This document shows positions 45,601 through 52,376 of a DNA stretch of 64,000 nucleotides, in pieces. Position 1 is the first letter of the stretch, and each line of letters begins with the position of its first letter. The notes beneath the pieces are model-generated. The model worked only from the letters and a program-made list of their open reading frames with translations, searched no databases and had not been told where the DNA came from. Source of the stretch: an uncultured Bacteroidales bacterium (GTDB taxonomy: Bacteria > Bacteroidota > Bacteroidia > Bacteroidales > P3); the NCBI GenBank assembly GCA_900316965.1, contig ONEY01000007.1, positions 58,501-122,500 of the forward strand, given 5' to 3'. The translations under genes and the position numbers were made by a program.

Positions 45601-47395
45601 TTTGGAATACACGGAGGTCGTAAATGCCTTTGCCGCAGAACGATCCCTCGTTGAAGATGTCTTGATAGAGTTCGAAAGAGGCGGTGGTGTAGACGTCCAA
45701 TCCACCCAAACCAGCCATCAGCTGTGCGTAACGGCTTTTGTTGGTGACCTCGACGTCGACATTAACTCTCGGTTGCATAATGCCGTAGCCGCTGTCAACA
45801 CGATGGCCATCCTCGCTCAATTTGGCTCTGTTGAGAGGATGAGCCATGGCACCTATCAGCTTTTGAGCCGAATAGAGCACCAACTCGGTATCGGTGTCGA
45901 GCGTGATGACGAATTTGATGTCGGGCACAGCGCCTTGGCGCCAGTCGCTGATGGTTTCAAATCTGAAGCGCTTCTCTTTGTCGTTGGGGGTGGTGTCGCC
46001 CAGGAGTAAGTCGTTGAAGTGGAGGATGGCGCCACGTTTTCTTTCGTGCCCCAGCCAAGTCTGTTCGCCGTCGCTCCAAGCCCTGCGACGGTAGACGAAG
46101 TTGAAGATAGGGGCGCCGTATTTTTCATTGAGTTCGGCCACTTTGGCGCGACCCGCCTCCACGACCTCGTCGTCCCAAGGGGCGTCGGCCTCCTTGTAGG
46201 CGGCGGCGTCGCCGATAAGAGTGTAGTAGAGGTTCTGGGGACGCTGCTCGAGGCGTTGGAAAGCCACACCATCCTTGCCCTCAGAGGCGCGGTTGATGTT
46301 GCTCAGGTAGTATATCTCCAGCTGCTCGAGCAACTCGATGGTTTTCTCTTTGTTTTTCAAGATGGTAGGCATAATCACCATGGTGGCGTATTCCTGAGGT
46401 ATAAGGCCGTCTTTGAATTTGATTTTGAATGTCCCCATGGGCTTGTGCAATTTGCCAAGCAGCCAGTTGAAAAGATCTATCACAATCTGACTCATGGGGA
46501 TAAGGAGCAACGCCGTCAGCACAGCGGTGACCCAGGTGAATCCGTTGCCCCAAGTGCTCCACACGGCGAAGGTGAGTGCCAGCAGCAAGGCCGCGGCAGC
46601 AACGATGGTGATGTATAGGTGGGCGCGAGTGTTCCATTTCTTAGGTGGAAACAGCTGCCATCCAACATGCTCGCCGCGTTTGTCAGCCTCGGCGACAAGC
46701 TGCTTGACAAGCTCATACTCGTTGCCACTTTTCCTGCTTAGTCGCACAATCTTGGCTCGGTAGTCGTCCTTGGTTTTGTCATACATCTGGTCGTACATGC
46801 CGGCCTTTTCCGACTTGAGCATGCGCTCAGAGAAACTCACGGCGTCGAGAAGTTCGGCCGTAGGCAACTTGGTCATCTTTTTCAGCGAGGTGAAGATGTT
46901 CATCATCATCAAGTTGTCATGAGCCGCCTCGTCAAGATGCTTTGCGTCGGCATTGCTTTTGTCTGTCGGCTCATAGTTGTAAGCGCTCTTATCATTCAAG
47001 TTGCGGCACAAATCGGCCAGATTCGCTATCAGTATGTGTTTTATGAGAGGGATAAGGTTGCACACCTCGGGGAAAGTGAGATAGTCCTTCCTGTTGACCT
47101 GCACCTGGGAGAGGTAGCGGAACATGAGCCCTTTGTCGATTTGGTAGTGGCATCGCTTCATGAAGTTTTCAAGCAACTGACAAATCTCGTCGATGCGGTG
47201 AGAGCCAATACGTTTCAGTTCGCGGCTGCACAATTCCTCACGCATGGTTTTCTCCTGCTCACTAATCATATAGTAGTTGTCCAGTACCCACTCGTTGGTG
47301 CTGCCCACCAAGCGCTGGTTTTTAGTTTCTTCAACCAGCAGCATGTAGTATATCGTGATATCCTTTACATTTTTCTTGAAATTCCTGTATATCAT
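39644..47395 (-). CDS. Cyclic beta-1,2-glucan synthase-like protein (GT84 + glycoamylase + GH94)
   Basis: 2583 residues. Membrane segments lie near 258-300, 690-735 and 812-862. The GT84-like catalytic region at about 470-680 has FVITLDTDTELVLYSAQ, SFCGKGIYDLR, LSHDLIEGCHIRCGL and HHRWTRGDWQI. A glycoamylase-like domain spans about 880-1310 (LPWGISETAYNE, SPYSSIMTIGIDDRGV, VKAHYAHHQGMIF). Two GH94 sandwich regions then precede a GH94 catalytic domain at about 2080-2370 (RDQLQDVMSIL, LPLMGCGDWNDGMSRVG, catalytic-type Asp in WND). This is the architecture of ChvB/NdvB, which make and cyclise beta-1,2-glucan in the periplasm; the substrate is inferred. An alternative start is MLLVEETKN. Confidence 0.85.
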   Translation of the reverse strand: MIYRNFKKNVKDITIYYMLLVEETKNQRLVGSTNEWVLDNYYMISEQEKTMREELCSRELKRIGSHRIDEICQLLENFMKRCHYQIDKGLMFRYLSQVQVNRKDYLTFPEVCNLIPLIKHILIANLADLCRNLNDKSAYNYEPTDKSNADAKHLDEAAHDNLMMMNIFTSLKKMTKLPTAELLDAVSFSERMLKSEKAGMYDQMYDKTKDDYRAKIVRLSRKSGNEYELVKQLVAEADKRGEHVGWQLFPPKKWNTRAHLYITIVAAAALLLALTFAVWSTWGNGFTWVTAVLTALLLIPMSQIVIDLFNWLLGKLHKPMGTFKIKFKDGLIPQEYATMVIMPTILKNKEKTIELLEQLEIYYLSNINRASEGKDGVAFQRLEQRPQNLYYTLIGDAAAYKEADAPWDDEVVEAGRAKVAELNEKYGAPIFNFVYRRRAWSDGEQTWLGHERKRGAILHFNDLLLGDTTPNDKEKRFRFETISDWRQGAVPDIKFVITLDTDTELVLYSAQKLIGAMAHPLNRAKLSEDGHRVDSGYGIMQPRVNVDVEVTNKSRYAQLMAGLGGLDVYTTASFELYQDIFNEGSFCGKGIYDLRVFQKVLKGTFPENLILSHDLIEGCHIRCGLINDLELFDDNPSNYIDDAKRHHRWTRGDWQIIGWLKNKVHNERGDKVKNQVNTIGRWKIFDNLRRSMLSLALLVLLLVGFSGITGINAIWFLLVALLVVASPIVFFIMGQITKVPRFGKRYRYYMTLMRGFRVIIYRSLVQFALLPKEAWMYTDAAVRACYRMWFSHRDLLAWITSDEAAKSTKGTLGDYIAKFWFNYVASAIAVALYASCWGNWIGMAAVLFCATVWCAAPLLMFWLGKKFPLNKKSLNAKETDEVRQLAKDTWHFFDTLITEENNWLIPDNYQKSRETATDYKTSPTNIGYSLTAIVGASEMGFINRKEAENRIGNIIDTVGRLKKWNGHLYNWYNVSTLKELPNYFISTCDSGNFVACLYVVKGWLESAGNIAGQSNDTESLLAKVSRLIDQTDFSKLYNPELDVFSIGYDTTNFTLLPYHYNNFASEARLTSFLTIAQGDAPYKHWFCLDKTLVQYHGYKGVASWYGTLFEYFMPLIFLPTYRHTLMDETYSFAIRAQKAFINNTVAKYKQLPWGISETAYNELDDAQNYKYHAFGVPYLKFQNTTPDRIVISPYSSIMTIGIDDRGVYDNIQRFKKLDMYDEFGLYESYDDEDKVSVKAHYAHHQGMIFASLTNYLCDNCMQRYFMHEPTMKSMETLLKEKAQVKPYIDLKVTQYKRYKYPKVQTESDARDFDTIANVPEIGVLSNGQYTVLLNDRGSGFSRFKGIMLNRYRKISADHYGTYLYIRNLKSDKIWSATYAPLDVMPEKYHVSFASDIIKFQRVDDNIETLTEVTVLKDRSAEIRRFTFSNMGSEDVDLELTSYGEVILASPAEDESHRVFNAMKIASEYDSKHEALLFSRPGATQTRHFLIHKLWVSEDDDYPTSAAKTNNFVEYETSRLNFLGRGGSIRQAEVIKSRRNLSGTVGTTLDPIMAMRRRVHIAAGRSVEAFIVTGFAKAKEHLFQVAEQYLSPVDIEHAFKSASVFNNMRNDMSLLKGSQMRLYCDIAKYLAQTATLGTHRNEILAQNKLSQSSLWRFGISGDLAILLMEIDSADNSGFAKEMLRAFEYYKVRGLYLDLVFINDAPATQRESLTHFIRSMADTEHLWATHSDAGHVYVINGEDISADERTLLNTVARVCFNTRNGVKIEQQLQNLEKEYQHYQDKIEYPLLKPKKDFRVWSDLDFYNQYGGFDVERNRKGTNQANNAGPCDYVVTNTNTPMPWVNVIAGAGDIARENGKGVFGCVVSSTMAGFTFAYNAQQFKLTGWSNDIVRDNASEMLLIDKQQFVPATARHSQGWSAFDAQYDDMKIDVRLFVAKERMEKYYQIRVSNNTEQQRTIELDMVFKLVMGVCEEETARYLHSRWDPSTNTLLVRNVYHPVYHNTVLRLTASEPLTDVSLDYPNRKSIGLALDIPAQGEKEVAFIISVCQQDELDNKELAPITSIHDIYSEFDKVVDYWNEKLSFIQVETPDRSLDFMLNRWYLYQVYASRLFARAGFYQVGGATGFRDQLQDVMSILYSNPSYARKQILDHAAHQFAEGDVLHWWHESMHLGARTTFSDDYLWLVFVTHQYVSVTGDTSILNVMVPFCQADQLSHGEAERGMNYRSGTFIESDSDGDASFEYASLYEHLRRAVNRSMNRIGSHGLPLMGCGDWNDGMSRVGVEGKGESVWVAFFLCDLLPKMEQLTQLASNVDLSYCKELSDFRKRLVDAIQKSAWDGAWFLRAYYDNGDPMGSRNNTECQIDLICQAWSILTDVATKEQKEIVMRETDNRLVNREHEIIQLLTPAFQWHASSESQPSPGYIMNYPVGVRENGGQYTHGAMWYIMAQLKEGRNDMAYYLYSIINPIHRTHSLADVLKYKVEPYCMAADIYSNPQHPGRGGWTWYTGSASWAYKTGIENILGLHKEGDKLTIDPHIPSEWPGFKIRYRYGNSTYIINYSRTANENGATSTLTLVDDGNEHEINVVG

Positions 47396-47590
47396 GTTTC
47401 GATAATTTTTTGTTCGTGAGAGAGGTTTTTTCGTTGTTGTTGGCGTTTGTCTCAGTTCATAATGGTGGGCAAAAAATCTCGCTGACGTTTTTCATTTTAG
47501 CCAAATGAGCAGCTAAAGGGTATCGTAAATGCGGATTTTCAGAGTCTTTGTGTCGTCATAAGCCTATGATGACTAAATTTATCAAAAATG

Positions 47591-47598
47591 CAAATTTA
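47591..47598 (-). promoter_or_regulatory. -7 promoter element for the glucan synthase gene
   Basis: The minus strand reads TAAATTTG, about 195 nt upstream of the start, implying a long leader. Confidence 0.4.
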
Positions 47599-47700
47599 CT
47601 AAAATTATTTAATTTAAGGAATACAATATTTATAAATGTTTTTTTTATAGAAATTGGGGTTGGGGTGAAATGCTTTTTGGGGGGAGGTGAGGAGAAGGCA

Positions 47701-47733
47701 TGAGTCCGCTATGAGTCCGCTATGAGTCCGCTA
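47701..47733. repeat. Three perfect 11-bp tandem repeats, inverted relative to 8471-8503
   Basis: TGAGTCCGCTA is repeated three times without error (47701-47711, 47712-47722, 47723-47733). It is the reverse complement of TAGCGGACTCA, found tandemly at 8471-8503. Confidence 0.9.
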
Positions 47734-47808
47734 AAAAGGAGAAAGAAGTTGTTTCCTTTTGTGGTAAAAAAACGAAGCAAAAAAGAGATGAGTTTTTCTT
47801 TTTTTTCG

Positions 47809-47816
47809 TAATTTTG
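47809..47816 (+). promoter_or_regulatory. -7 promoter element for the alcohol dehydrogenase gene
   Basis: TAATTTTG (TAnnTTTG), about 100 nt ahead of the start codon in an A/T-rich leader. Confidence 0.55.
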
Positions 47817-47917
47817 CATTTCCCTTTTTAGTGAAATGATATGAGATAAAAAAGATAAGTTGGTGATATCAATAAATTGAAATATAGTAATTTATAAATA
47901 CATTAAAATTAATTATA

Positions 47918-49084
47918 ATGAACGGAAATTTTGTTTACAATAACCCCACGAAATTATATTTTGGCGAAGAGTCGCTTCGTTATCTTGCCGACGAATTGAA
48001 GAATTTCGGTCCTACCGTCATGCTCTCGTATGGTGGTGGAAGTATTAAGCGAAATGGTATTTACGATGCTGTGGTAGAAATACTTAAGGACTCGGGCAAG
48101 ATCATTGTCGAAGATGCCGGAGTGATGCCCAATCCAACCTACGAAAAGGTAGAGGAGGGCTGTCGGCTGGTGCGAGACAACAATGTCGACCTCATTCTCG
48201 CCGTGGGAGGCGGATCAACTATTGATTACGCCAAAGGAGTTTCGGCTTCAGCATATTGCGAAGAAGACGCATGGACAAAATACTGGGTCAACCAAGGCAA
48301 TCCCACGTGTAAGACAGTTCCTGTTGGTGCCGTGCTTACTATGGTAGGTACTGGTAGCGAGATGAATGGAGGCAGCGTCATCACCAACCGCAAAGCAGGA
48401 TTCAAGCTGGGCAAAGTATTCGGACCTGGTTTATATCCTAGATTCGCCGTCCTCAACCCACGCTATACTATGACCGTGCCGCAGTATCAGATGGTGGCAG
48501 GATTTTTTGACATTATGAGTCACCTGATGGAGCAGTATTTCGCCGGAAACGCCGACTGCACCACCGACTATATCAACGAGGGCCTCATGCGTTCGCTCAT
48601 CCACAGCAGTCGCATTGCCGCCAAGAATCCCAAGGATTACGAGGCCCGTTCCAATATTATGTGGACAGCCACATGGGCGCTCAACACCTTGCTAAAATGC
48701 GGCAAGGGAGGTGACTGGGAAGTGCATCAGATAGGTCATGCCATAGGCTTGGTCACCGACGCCACACATGGAATGACGCTGGCAAGTGTGTCGTTGCCCT
48801 ATTACCGGCATGTTATGCATGATGGATTGCACCAGTTTGTGCGCTTTGCAAAGAATGTTTGGGGAGTAAGCGGAGAGGGCAAGAGTGACGAGCAGGTGGC
48901 CGAAGATGGTCTTAGATGTTTAGAACAATGGATGAAAGAGATAGGTGTGGTTATGCATAGTGGCGAGTTGGGCGTGAACGAAGCCAATTTGCAGGCCGTT
49001 GCCGACGCCGTGTTGATACTGCCAGTAGGTTACCGCACACTAACCCGAGACGAAGTTGTCGCCATTCTCCGCGAAAGCATGTGA
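47918..49084 (+). CDS. Iron-containing alcohol dehydrogenase (BDH/YqhD type)
   Basis: 388 residues of the group III metal-dependent alcohol dehydrogenase family. The nucleotide-binding stretch GGGSTIDYAKGV is at residues 97-108. Metal-binding positions are Asp198 and His202 (FFDIMSHLMEQYF) and His274 with His284 (HQIGHAIGLVTDATHG). It reduces aldehydes, such as butyraldehyde or others, with NAD(P)H in the cytosol. The exact substrate is not evident. A terminator at 49142-49169 ends the unit. Confidence 0.92.
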   Translation: MNGNFVYNNPTKLYFGEESLRYLADELKNFGPTVMLSYGGGSIKRNGIYDAVVEILKDSGKIIVEDAGVMPNPTYEKVEEGCRLVRDNNVDLILAVGGGSTIDYAKGVSASAYCEEDAWTKYWVNQGNPTCKTVPVGAVLTMVGTGSEMNGGSVITNRKAGFKLGKVFGPGLYPRFAVLNPRYTMTVPQYQMVAGFFDIMSHLMEQYFAGNADCTTDYINEGLMRSLIHSSRIAAKNPKDYEARSNIMWTATWALNTLLKCGKGGDWEVHQIGHAIGLVTDATHGMTLASVSLPYYRHVMHDGLHQFVRFAKNVWGVSGEGKSDEQVAEDGLRCLEQWMKEIGVVMHSGELGVNEANLQAVADAVLILPVGYRTLTRDEVVAILRESM

Positions 49085-49088
49085 TGAG

Positions 49089-49130
49089 ATAACGTTAACC
49101 TTAACCTTAACGTTGACATTAACGCTGACA
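49089..49130. repeat. Degenerate TTAACC/TTAACG hexamer repeat
   Basis: Seven consecutive six-base units: ATAACG, TTAACC, TTAACC, TTAACG, TTGACA, TTAACG, CTGACA. They begin 4 nt past the alcohol dehydrogenase stop and end just before the terminator stem. Confidence 0.75.
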
Positions 49131-49141
49131 ATAAACAGAAG

Positions 49142-49169
49142 TTTCCCTCTCTAGAGAAAGAGAGGGAAA
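49142..49169 (+). terminator. Terminator after the alcohol dehydrogenase gene
   Basis: An 11-bp perfect stem (TTTCCCTCTCT/AGAGAGGGAAA) with a 6-nt loop is followed by TATTTTTTTTC. Confidence 0.9.
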
Positions 49170-49223
49170 TATTTTTTTTCATCATGATGTAGTTTTTGAA
49201 AATCTTTTTACGTTATTATCATC

Positions 49224-49712
49224 GTGAAGCATCTGAATACTTTCGACAATCTGCTGCATCGCTATAAGGGGCTTCTGTTTTCGTTGTGTCGGCACTTCAG
49301 CCGACGTGGAACAACGGTAGAGGATCTCCTTCAGGAAGCTTCGGTGGCGCTATGGCGCGACCGAGAGAGGCTTCTTTCATTGCAGAGAGGGCCCAAGCAG
49401 GCAGCGTTGGTATGGAAGATAGCCCGCAATGCCATCATTGACGATTTGCGGCGCAACAAGATCAGCTATCCCATACCCGAGGATTATGAGGAGACTTCAG
49501 ACGACCACAGCATGGTGCAGGAATTGCGAGACAGGATAGCCATGTTAGACGAGCCCGACCATACTATTGTCGTAATGCAGATGGAAGGTTACAGCTATGA
49601 AGAGATTGCCGCCCATTTAGATATGACAGAGAAGAATGTTAGTGTGCGCCTGGTTAGAGTGAAAGAAAAGTTGCGCAAGTCGATGGTGGGTGAAAACAAA
49701 CAAAACCGATGA
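49224..49712 (+). CDS. ECF-type RNA polymerase sigma factor
   Basis: 162 residues with region 2 (FSRRGTTVEDLLQEASVALW, then AALVWKIARNAIIDDLRRN) and region 4 (IVVMQMEGYSYEEIAAHLDMTEKNVSVRL). It directs RNA polymerase to a small set of promoters and is usually held inactive by an anti-sigma factor. Here the next gene encodes a short single-span membrane protein that could play that role. The GTG at 49224 is used as start; no better ATG precedes it. Confidence 0.88.
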   Translation: MKHLNTFDNLLHRYKGLLFSLCRHFSRRGTTVEDLLQEASVALWRDRERLLSLQRGPKQAALVWKIARNAIIDDLRRNKISYPIPEDYEETSDDHSMVQELRDRIAMLDEPDHTIVVMQMEGYSYEEIAAHLDMTEKNVSVRLVRVKEKLRKSMVGENKQNR

Positions 49713-49817
49713 AGAAAACTACCGTAACGATATCTTTGTTGGACACGAATAGGACGAATAAAACGAAATTACAGTAGACCTTTTGAATAGAAAGAATAAC
49801 AAAAAACAATAAAATAT

Positions 49818-50093
49818 ATGATGACAGAAAGCGAATTTGACGAGTTATGGCAGAGGACCGAAGCCGAGGGCTATGGTCAGCGCCTTGCCGCCGAGTATGG
49901 CGATTGGAATCGTAGACAGCGTCATATCAGAGGTGTGGCTTTAGCTTCCATAGTCGTTGTAGCTATGGCGGTGCCCATGTTGACGATACATCAACATCAG
50001 ACAAAGGATTATGAGACCATTTATTGCAACCGTAGCGGTATTGCCGAGACACAATGGACCTCGTTAGCTTCAGAAATGCTTATGGAGATATGA
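49818..50093 (+). CDS. Small single-span membrane protein, possible anti-sigma factor
   Basis: 91 residues: a charged cytoplasm-like N-terminus (TESEFDELWQRTEAEGYGQRLAAEYGDWNRRQRH), one membrane segment (about 39-56; VALASIVVVAMAVPML) and a short tail. The order sigma factor then small membrane protein is typical of ECF systems, but no anti-sigma fold is recognisable. Its stop overlaps the next start (ATGA). Confidence 0.65.
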   Translation: MMTESEFDELWQRTEAEGYGQRLAAEYGDWNRRQRHIRGVALASIVVVAMAVPMLTIHQHQTKDYETIYCNRSGIAETQWTSLASEMLMEI

Positions 50094-50497
50094 AACGATT
50101 ATTATTTATATTTTTGTTAATGCTGCCAATGGTGGCAATGTCGCAGGGCGATTTGTACAAGCACTATGCCTCGCGTACCGATATCGCGGTAGCGCAAGTC
50201 AGCGGGTTCAAGCTCAACGACAGTGTCCGAGTCGATGTTGTCCTGTTGGTGGCAGACAACAGCGCCGCGTGGAAGCGGCTGACACAGGAACTCGGAGTTA
50301 GTGTCGCAGAAGGAGTTGAAAGCTGGTTGGGCGATATGAAACAGCCGTCGCGCAGGGTGCGGTGGACAGGCAAGACCGTGATGCGAGTAGTGGTTTCCCA
50401 CTCCCGTCGCACAGTGGGGTTCTACCGTATCGATAATGAGAAACAATACGACGCCCTGTTAGATTACCAACTGGAAAAAATGAAATCCAAAAAATAG
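50090..50497 (+). CDS. Unknown secreted protein
   Basis: 135 residues from the ATG in the ATGA overlap (MKRLLFIFLLMLPMVAMSQ), giving a clear Sec signal. The mature part has an alternating polar pattern (TDIAVAQVSGF, RVDVVLLVADNS) and ends with a charged KMKSKK. No family recognised. It is co-translated with the small membrane protein and may sense or report an envelope condition in the sigma operon. Confidence 0.65.
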   Translation: MKRLLFIFLLMLPMVAMSQGDLYKHYASRTDIAVAQVSGFKLNDSVRVDVVLLVADNSAAWKRLTQELGVSVAEGVESWLGDMKQPSRRVRWTGKTVMRVVVSHSRRTVGFYRIDNEKQYDALLDYQLEKMKSKK

Positions 50498-50595
50498 AAA
50501 ACAGAGATATATGATGCCGGCGCCAGCGAGCGACAATCAATGTTAAAGATAATTTTCGTAAGCCGTAGGCTTCCCAGTTAAAGAAGTGAAAAATC

Positions 50596-51396
50596 ATGAA
50601 AAAAATATTTTCCATATTATTTGCAGCAACAATCCTGCTTGCAGCATGTGAGAAACACAAAACCACCGTCACTACCAATAGTGATGGTACTGTTGAAAGA
50701 ACAGTGATATATTCCGTAGGAAAAACCGAAAATCGCTCTACCATGGAGACAGATGCCGAGTGGGATGCTCTCCTCGATCAATTCCTAGTGCAGAGCAAGA
50801 ATGGTAACGAGGTAGTCTTCTACAACCTCAACCTCACCACCTATGGCGGCAATGACAACAGCGCCGCTAAGGATTCGCGAACCATCACCACTAGCAATAG
50901 AGAAGAGATAAAAGCCTGGATGAAGCAGATGGAGAAAGAAGGACTTACCGTAAGGGTGACATACGACGACGGAACAGGGACTTGGAATGGTGTCGCTTAC
51001 GCAACAGCGCCCTCCTCCAACACGTCAGGTATGATATTAGGCACATGGCGACTGACTACTATGATTGTCGTTCAGAACGATGACAACGAAGTCGTCCAAA
51101 ATATCGATTATTTCGAGCCCATTGAAGGCGGAAACATGATGTACTACATATTCAATAGTGATGGAACAATCCTGTTGAATGTCAACAATGCCGACAGTGT
51201 TGTGGCAACAGGCAACAGCACATGGACACTCTCCGACAATGGTATATTGTGCTCCGATTTGCTTCCCAGCGGCGAGTGCTGGAATGTAAACTGGATATCC
51301 TCAAACACCATGATATTGTCACATTCCGATAATGACACTCCCGATGGCGACCTTATTTATCAGCTGCAGTTTGAGGCTGTTGCCACAGAAAAATAA
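50596..51396 (+). CDS. Lipoprotein with lipocalin-like domain
   Basis: 266 residues with a lipobox ending LLAAC (Cys near residue 18). The N-terminal part (30-130) is a repeat-free domain of unknown type. The C-terminal part (about 145-265) begins MILGTWRLTTMIV and continues with NSDGTILLNV, TWTLSDNGIL and NTMILSHSDND, the pattern of lipocalin-like domains (PF13648 type) common in Bacteroidota lipoproteins. It is likely attached to the periplasmic or outer membrane face. It belongs to the sigma operon. Confidence 0.75.
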   Translation: MKKIFSILFAATILLAACEKHKTTVTTNSDGTVERTVIYSVGKTENRSTMETDAEWDALLDQFLVQSKNGNEVVFYNLNLTTYGGNDNSAAKDSRTITTSNREEIKAWMKQMEKEGLTVRVTYDDGTGTWNGVAYATAPSSNTSGMILGTWRLTTMIVVQNDDNEVVQNIDYFEPIEGGNMMYYIFNSDGTILLNVNNADSVVATGNSTWTLSDNGILCSDLLPSGECWNVNWISSNTMILSHSDNDTPDGDLIYQLQFEAVATEK

Positions 51397-51495
51397 AAAA
51401 AATTACCCTTTTGTAGTTTTTTGCAAAGTTATTACGTCTTTATAGCAGAAACAAGTCAAACAAAAAATTTATAAACTTTTTTTATTCCATTTATT

Positions 51496-52047
51496 ATGAA
51501 GAAAAACATTTTAATCATTGCAGCCGCTGCTATCGCACTCTGCATGGCTTCATGCCAGAAAGAAGAAACCACCATTACCCCTGCCAACGGAGTAAACACA
51601 GAAGCTTCTCCCAGAGTAAAGTCAACCTCCGACTTGAACAACACCGACTGGTCTTATACCGTTACCTACTCAGAGTTACTCACCAACCTTTTGGGTTCCG
51701 ATCTCAGCTGTGTAGAGAATTTTGAAGACGACACCATGACCTTCGGTCTCAATTTTGATGGCACTTACGCACATTTCTCGTTCCCATCGAATGTTGAAGC
51801 ATGGGGTGGCGATGCAACAAACTTCCAACAGATCAATGGCGTTTCCTACACCTACACTTATGATGGAACAACCCATACCGGTTATCTCGACGGTGTTGCC
51901 GAGGATGTCAATGGCAACGATGTTCCTGCCCATCTGCAGTTCACCTATGACGATGCCACCGACGCTATCACCTTTGTCATTCCGATGGAGTTTGTAGAGA
52001 ACAGCACACCAGTCAACCTCACTCTGACATTCCTGCGTAACGAATAA
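51496..52047 (+). CDS. Unknown lipoprotein
   Basis: 183 residues with a lipobox (LCMASC, Cys near residue 20). The mature part looks beta-rich (MTFGLNFDGTYAHFSF, YTYTYDGTTHTGYLDG, LQFTYDDATDAITF). No family recognised. It is the last gene before the terminator at 52073-52097 and 99 nt after the preceding lipoprotein gene. Confidence 0.7.
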   Translation: MKKNILIIAAAAIALCMASCQKEETTITPANGVNTEASPRVKSTSDLNNTDWSYTVTYSELLTNLLGSDLSCVENFEDDTMTFGLNFDGTYAHFSFPSNVEAWGGDATNFQQINGVSYTYTYDGTTHTGYLDGVAEDVNGNDVPAHLQFTYDDATDAITFVIPMEFVENSTPVNLTLTFLRNE

Positions 52048-52072
52048 TTATTTTGGTTAAACATCAGAAAAT

Positions 52073-52097
52073 GTCCGCCTTTGAGCGGACTTTTTTT
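52073..52097 (+). terminator. Intrinsic terminator of the first sigma operon
   Basis: A 6-bp stem GTCCGC/GCGGAC with a 6-nt loop is followed by seven T, 25 nt past the stop of the last lipoprotein gene. Confidence 0.85.
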
Positions 52098-52376
52098 GTT
52101 TAAACAAAATCAGTTGTAGGAGATTATTTAAGATTAGTGTTTTATTGGATAATTAAAGGGAATGATAAAGATGCAATTGCCGCAAGCTCATCCTCGTAAT
52201 TGCTAGACATATAAGGCTTTTAACGTCAATTGTGTAGGTGTTCGTTCTTTGACTTCTCCCGTTTCTGCTTTCTGAAATAATCTGGCGGCAGCTATTGCTC
52301 ACTAGCATATTGCTTTTTTTATTATTTGAGAATTAGCATGGTACTGCAGAGCTATATGTTGGTTTACCACTATAAT
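52098..52376. other. Intergenic region, about 280 nt
   Basis: No gene, repeat or promoter element could be supported between the terminator and the uvrA-like stop codon. Confidence 0.5.

Larger units (their letters stand above)
47396..47917. other. Divergent intergenic region, 522 nt
   Basis: No gene seen. It holds the promoter element for the glucan synthase (minus, 47591-47598), the 11-bp repeat at 47701-47733 and the promoter element for the alcohol dehydrogenase (plus, 47809-47816). Much of it is A/T-rich. Confidence 0.7.
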
